64,000 bases of DNA from Haemophilus parainfluenzae (GTDB lineage: Bacteria > Pseudomonadota > Gammaproteobacteria > Enterobacterales > Pasteurellaceae). Made by a program: the position numbers and the translations under genes. Position 1 is the stretch's first letter. The number at the start of each line of letters is the position of its first letter. The stretch is from the NCBI RefSeq assembly GCF_900450995.1, contig NZ_UGHY01000002.1:1421001-1485000 (forward strand), in the 5' to 3' direction. The notes beneath the pieces were generated by a model. That model had not been told where the DNA came from and did no database searches. It was given only the letters and a program-made list of their open reading frames with translations. Of the stretch, positions 60,079-64,000 are shown piece after piece.

Positions 60079-60592
60079 ATTTATAATAATCTGGATGATC
60101 AGTCACAAATTTTAAAATTGCTGACGAATTCAAAATTTGAGTTTTTGAGTTCAAAACCTCTTTAGCTTCCTCTGTTTTTAACTCATTATATACAGATAAA
60201 TAATATTCTGTAGTAATTTGTGCAATTTCTCTAAATAATATGGCAAATTCTTTGTCATATCGTTTTTGTTTTTTAGCTTCATACCAGACGTCTATAAATT
60301 TATGAAACATATCATCATAATAATGAACTGCAGATGACGGTTTTTTATTTTTCTCTTTGATAACTGCATTAATTTTTTTATAATATGCGATGATATTTCT
60401 TAATTTTTGTTTATCTTCCTCAAGTAAACGACGATCTTCTTCAGTATTCACTTGTGCTTTATTCACACGGAAAGTATCTTCGTCAGTTGTGGTTAAGGTT
60501 TGATCTGTCCAATAATAGACATCTTTCGCCATAGTGATATTCGCTGTCGCTAATGTTAAAACTGCAACGATGGCCATTAAAATTCTTTTCAT
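60077..60592 (-). CDS. Secreted protein of unknown function
   Basis: A 171-residue protein with a clear signal peptide (MKRILMAIVAVLTLATANITMA, cleavage likely after residue 22), then a polar, helical, lysine- and tyrosine-rich body (EEDRRLLEEDKQKLRNIIAYYKKI; YYDDMFHKFIDVWYEAKKQK). No cysteine, no lipobox and no motif I recognise. It is expected to be periplasmic and may form a helical bundle. Upstream a 9-bp hairpin (TGTTCTCAA / TTGAGAACA, 60630-60655) and minus-strand TATAAT-like boxes (near 60684 and 60704) suggest its own promoter. Confidence 0.65.
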   Translation of the reverse strand: MKRILMAIVAVLTLATANITMAKDVYYWTDQTLTTTDEDTFRVNKAQVNTEEDRRLLEEDKQKLRNIIAYYKKINAVIKEKNKKPSSAVHYYDDMFHKFIDVWYEAKKQKRYDKEFAILFREIAQITTEYYLSVYNELKTEEAKEVLNSKTQILNSSAILKFVTDHPDYYK

Positions 60593-60719
60593 TGTAACCT
60601 ATAAGTAAGTTTAGTTAAGTTGATGTTGGTGTTCTCAATATAATGTTTTGAGAACATCGAGACCAATAAAATAATTACATCGTATTATAAAAAACAAAGT
60701 AGAATTATACCTAGATTTT

Positions 60720-62176
<1,457 letters not shown>

Positions 62177-62220
62177 AGAAAATCCTGTAAATTGTGAATA
62201 CTCATCTATTCTAGCCGATC

Positions 62221-62922
62221 TTGGCGAAAAAATGGAAAAACAACGTGCAATTAATTAAAGAAAAACTTCAAAAATCACTGATGTTTGGGCTCATTGTGCT
62301 GCTTTGTATCGGTGCCATGTCCGTGATTTTGTTTGGTGTGAAACAATTTAAGATTGGTTCTCAGCTTTCAAGTGTGAATCAAGTGGCAAATTTGTCGCAT
62401 ATTTTGGTTCGTCAGCAAGCAAATTTATTTTCAGTTTTATTAACTAATAATGCGAAATCCGATCAACTTGTCGAAAATCTAGATAATTTAGTTAAAGAAA
62501 ACTTTGTGCTCGATGCGACCATTTATGATTATAACGGCAAGGAATTAGCACAAAGTACCAATACTGGCAATCTTCGTGAGCAACTTGGTCTAGAACATAA
62601 AAATGAAGGTGAATTTTCAACACAGCAAATTGTTGAGCCCATTTACTCTGCTTCCAATAATGCCGTTCGTGGCTTTTTGCGGGTGACCTTTGACGCGCAA
62701 TATGCTCAAACGACGCAGAGCAAAATTAATCAAGTCTTCCATCGTTTATATGGTGAAATTGTGGTGGTCTTTTTATTAGGCGCTTTATTCGCCAGTTCCA
62801 TTCATTATTTTTTAAGTCATTATCGTCGAACATATCGAAAACCAGTGGAAACTAAAACGGTAGTTAATTTACAAGGTAAATCGAGTAGCCAGCGTTTTCA
62901 TCAACGTCGTCGTAGAATTTGA
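62221..62922 (+). CDS. ytjB: AhpA/YtjB (Smp) family membrane protein
   Basis: A 233-residue membrane protein, N-terminal helix (LMFGLIVLLCIGAMSVILFG), periplasmic sensor-like domain with the conserved TQQIVEPIYSA, and a second helix (GEIVVVFLLGALFASSIHYFL) with a basic tail. The family (SMP, AhpA, YtjB) has been tied to haemolysin and envelope phenotypes but mechanism is unknown. The start is TTG (MAKKWKNN; compare E. coli MARTKLKF); a GTG eight codons on is an alternative. Divergence from serB is conserved. Confidence 0.85.
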   Translation: MAKKWKNNVQLIKEKLQKSLMFGLIVLLCIGAMSVILFGVKQFKIGSQLSSVNQVANLSHILVRQQANLFSVLLTNNAKSDQLVENLDNLVKENFVLDATIYDYNGKELAQSTNTGNLREQLGLEHKNEGEFSTQQIVEPIYSASNNAVRGFLRVTFDAQYAQTTQSKINQVFHRLYGEIVVVFLLGALFASSIHYFLSHYRRTYRKPVETKTVVNLQGKSSSQRFHQRRRRI

Positions 62923-63007
62923 TCAAGGTAAATAAAATTGCAGATATTGCTCAAGTCAATCAGTAAATAGGTTAGAATACTCGGAATTATTTAGATAGGA
63001 GAAAAAC

Positions 63008-64000
63008 ATGGCAACTCGTAGACAACTGGCCAACGCAATTCGTGCGCTATCAATGGATGCAGTACAAAAAGCAAAATCAGGCCACCCAGGTGCACCAATG
63101 GGAATGGCGGATATCGCTGAAGTATTATGGCGCGATTTCTTAAAACACAATCCAAACAGCCCTAAATGGGCTGATCGCGACCGTTTTGTGCTTTCTAACG
63201 GCCACGGTTCAATGTTGATTTATAGCTTATTACATTTAACAGGCTACGATCTTTCTATCGAAGATTTAAAACAATTCCGTCAATTACATTCTAAAACCCC
63301 AGGTCACCCAGAATATGGTTATGCACCAGGTGTTGAAACCACGACGGGTCCGTTAGGCCAAGGTATCACTAATGCAGTGGGTATGGCGATTGCTGAGAAA
63401 ACTTTAGCGGGTCAATTTAACCGTGAAGGCCATGAAATTGTCGATCACCACACTTATGTGTTCTTAGGCGATGGCTGTTTAATGGAAGGGATTTCCCATG
63501 AAGCTTGCTCTTTAGCAGGCACATTAGGCTTAGGTAAATTAATCGCATTCTACGATGACAACAACATTTCCATTGATGGTCATGTTGATGGCTGGTTCAG
63601 CGATGATACTGCAGCTCGTTTTGAAGCTTATGGCTGGCAAGTGATTCGCAATGTAGATGGTCACGATGCAGAACAAATTCGTGCCGCAACCATTCTTGCT
63701 CAAGCAGAAAAAGAAAAACCAACTTTAATTATTTGTAAAACCATCATCGGTTTTGGTTCACCAAATAAATCAGGCTCTCATGATTGTCATGGTGCACCAT
63801 TAGGTGATGAAGAAATCGCATTAACCCGTAAAGCACTGGACTGGGAATATGCTCCATTTGAAATTCCAGCTGAATACTATGCTGAATGGTCTGCAAAAGA
63901 GAAAGGCTCTGCAGCAGAAAAATCTTGGGAAGAAAAATTTGCCGCTTATGCAAAAGCATATCCTGAACTTGCAGAAGAATTTACTCGTCGTGTAAACGGT
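63008..64000 (+). CDS. tkt: Transketolase (3' part outside window)
   Basis: The first 331 codons of transketolase, a thiamine-diphosphate enzyme of the pentose phosphate pathway, run to the window edge. The start [20 protein letters not shown] follows GGAG; thiamine-site features [46 protein letters not shown] and the [18 protein letters not shown] metal motif are intact. Paralogue tktA versus tktB cannot be decided; Haemophilus usually has one gene. Confidence 0.95.
   Translation, partial: MATRRQLANAIRALSMDAVQKAKSGHPGAPMGMADIAEVLWRDFLKHNPNSPKWADRDRFVLSNGHGSMLIYSLLHLTGYDLSIEDLKQFRQLHSKTPGHPEYGYAPGVETTTGPLGQGITNAVGMAIAEKTLAGQFNREGHEIVDHHTYVFLGDGCLMEGISHEACSLAGTLGLGKLIAFYDDNNISIDGHVDGWFSDDTAARFEAYGWQVIRNVDGHDAEQIRAATILAQAEKEKPTLIICKTIIGFGSPNKSGSHDCHGAPLGDEEIALTRKALDWEYAPFEIPAEYYAEWSAKEKGSAAEKSWEEKFAAYAKAYPELAEEFTRRVNG

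Overview
The window is ordinary, gene-dense chromosome of a Pasteurellaceae bacterium, most likely a Haemophilus of the H. parainfluenzae type. The Hin-type DNA uptake signal AAGTGCGGT/ACCGCACTT recurs throughout, inside genes and as inverted pairs at gene ends. Protein sequences and several local gene orders (kdkA-opsX, bolA-nqrABCDEF, rpsP-rimM-trmD-rplS, secM-secA-mutT) resemble H. influenzae as I remember it. An intact hemB (haem synthesis) argues against H. influenzae or H. haemolyticus, which need external haem. The species call is inference.

Layout. 1-2.5 kb: end of a metal-chelate uptake locus (periplasmic binding protein, BtuB-like TonB receptor). 2.6-10 kb: glyQ and glyS, separated by about 4.2 kb of accessory genes (haem-binding barrel, glutaredoxin-like protein, a 28-residue lipoprotein, FmdE-like protein, histidine acid phosphatase, DUF559 protein, a 201-bp inverted-repeat element, a BamE-like lipoprotein). 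10-15.4 kb: tRNA-Ile(CAU), the LPS core genes kdkA/opsX, an AhpD-like protein, an AraC regulator and an ABC exporter. 15.4-20.4 kb: yceD-rpmF-plsX-fabH-fabD-fabG-acpP. 20.7-25.2 kb: dcuB, then aroK-aroB-dam. 25.2-30.9 kb: DUF721 gene, secM-secA-mutT and a membrane sulfatase-fold transferase. 30.9-38.4 kb: leuS-lptE-holA, corA-yggT-yggU, yajG and bolA. 38.8-47.3 kb: the whole Na+-NQR operon with its maturation genes apbE and nqrM, then mnmA. 47.6-54.1 kb: betT, tatABC, hemB and a frameshifted gdhA. 54.3-59.2 kb: rpsP-rimM-trmD-rplS, rho and argH. 59.4-64 kb: a decaying ORF, a secreted protein, yajQ, serB, ahpA and the start of tkt.

I found no CRISPR array, prophage, transposase, restriction locus or defence island, and I do not claim a new system. 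The points most worth checking are: a probably leaderless yceD transcript; a corA leader with mutually exclusive hairpins; a hairpin-rich betT leader; a roughly 100-residue beta-rich insert in DcuB and a roughly 50-residue divergent segment in GlyS; an ArgR operator pair before argH; a shortened SecM arrest motif; and single-base frameshifts in gdhA and trmD that look like homopolymer errors.
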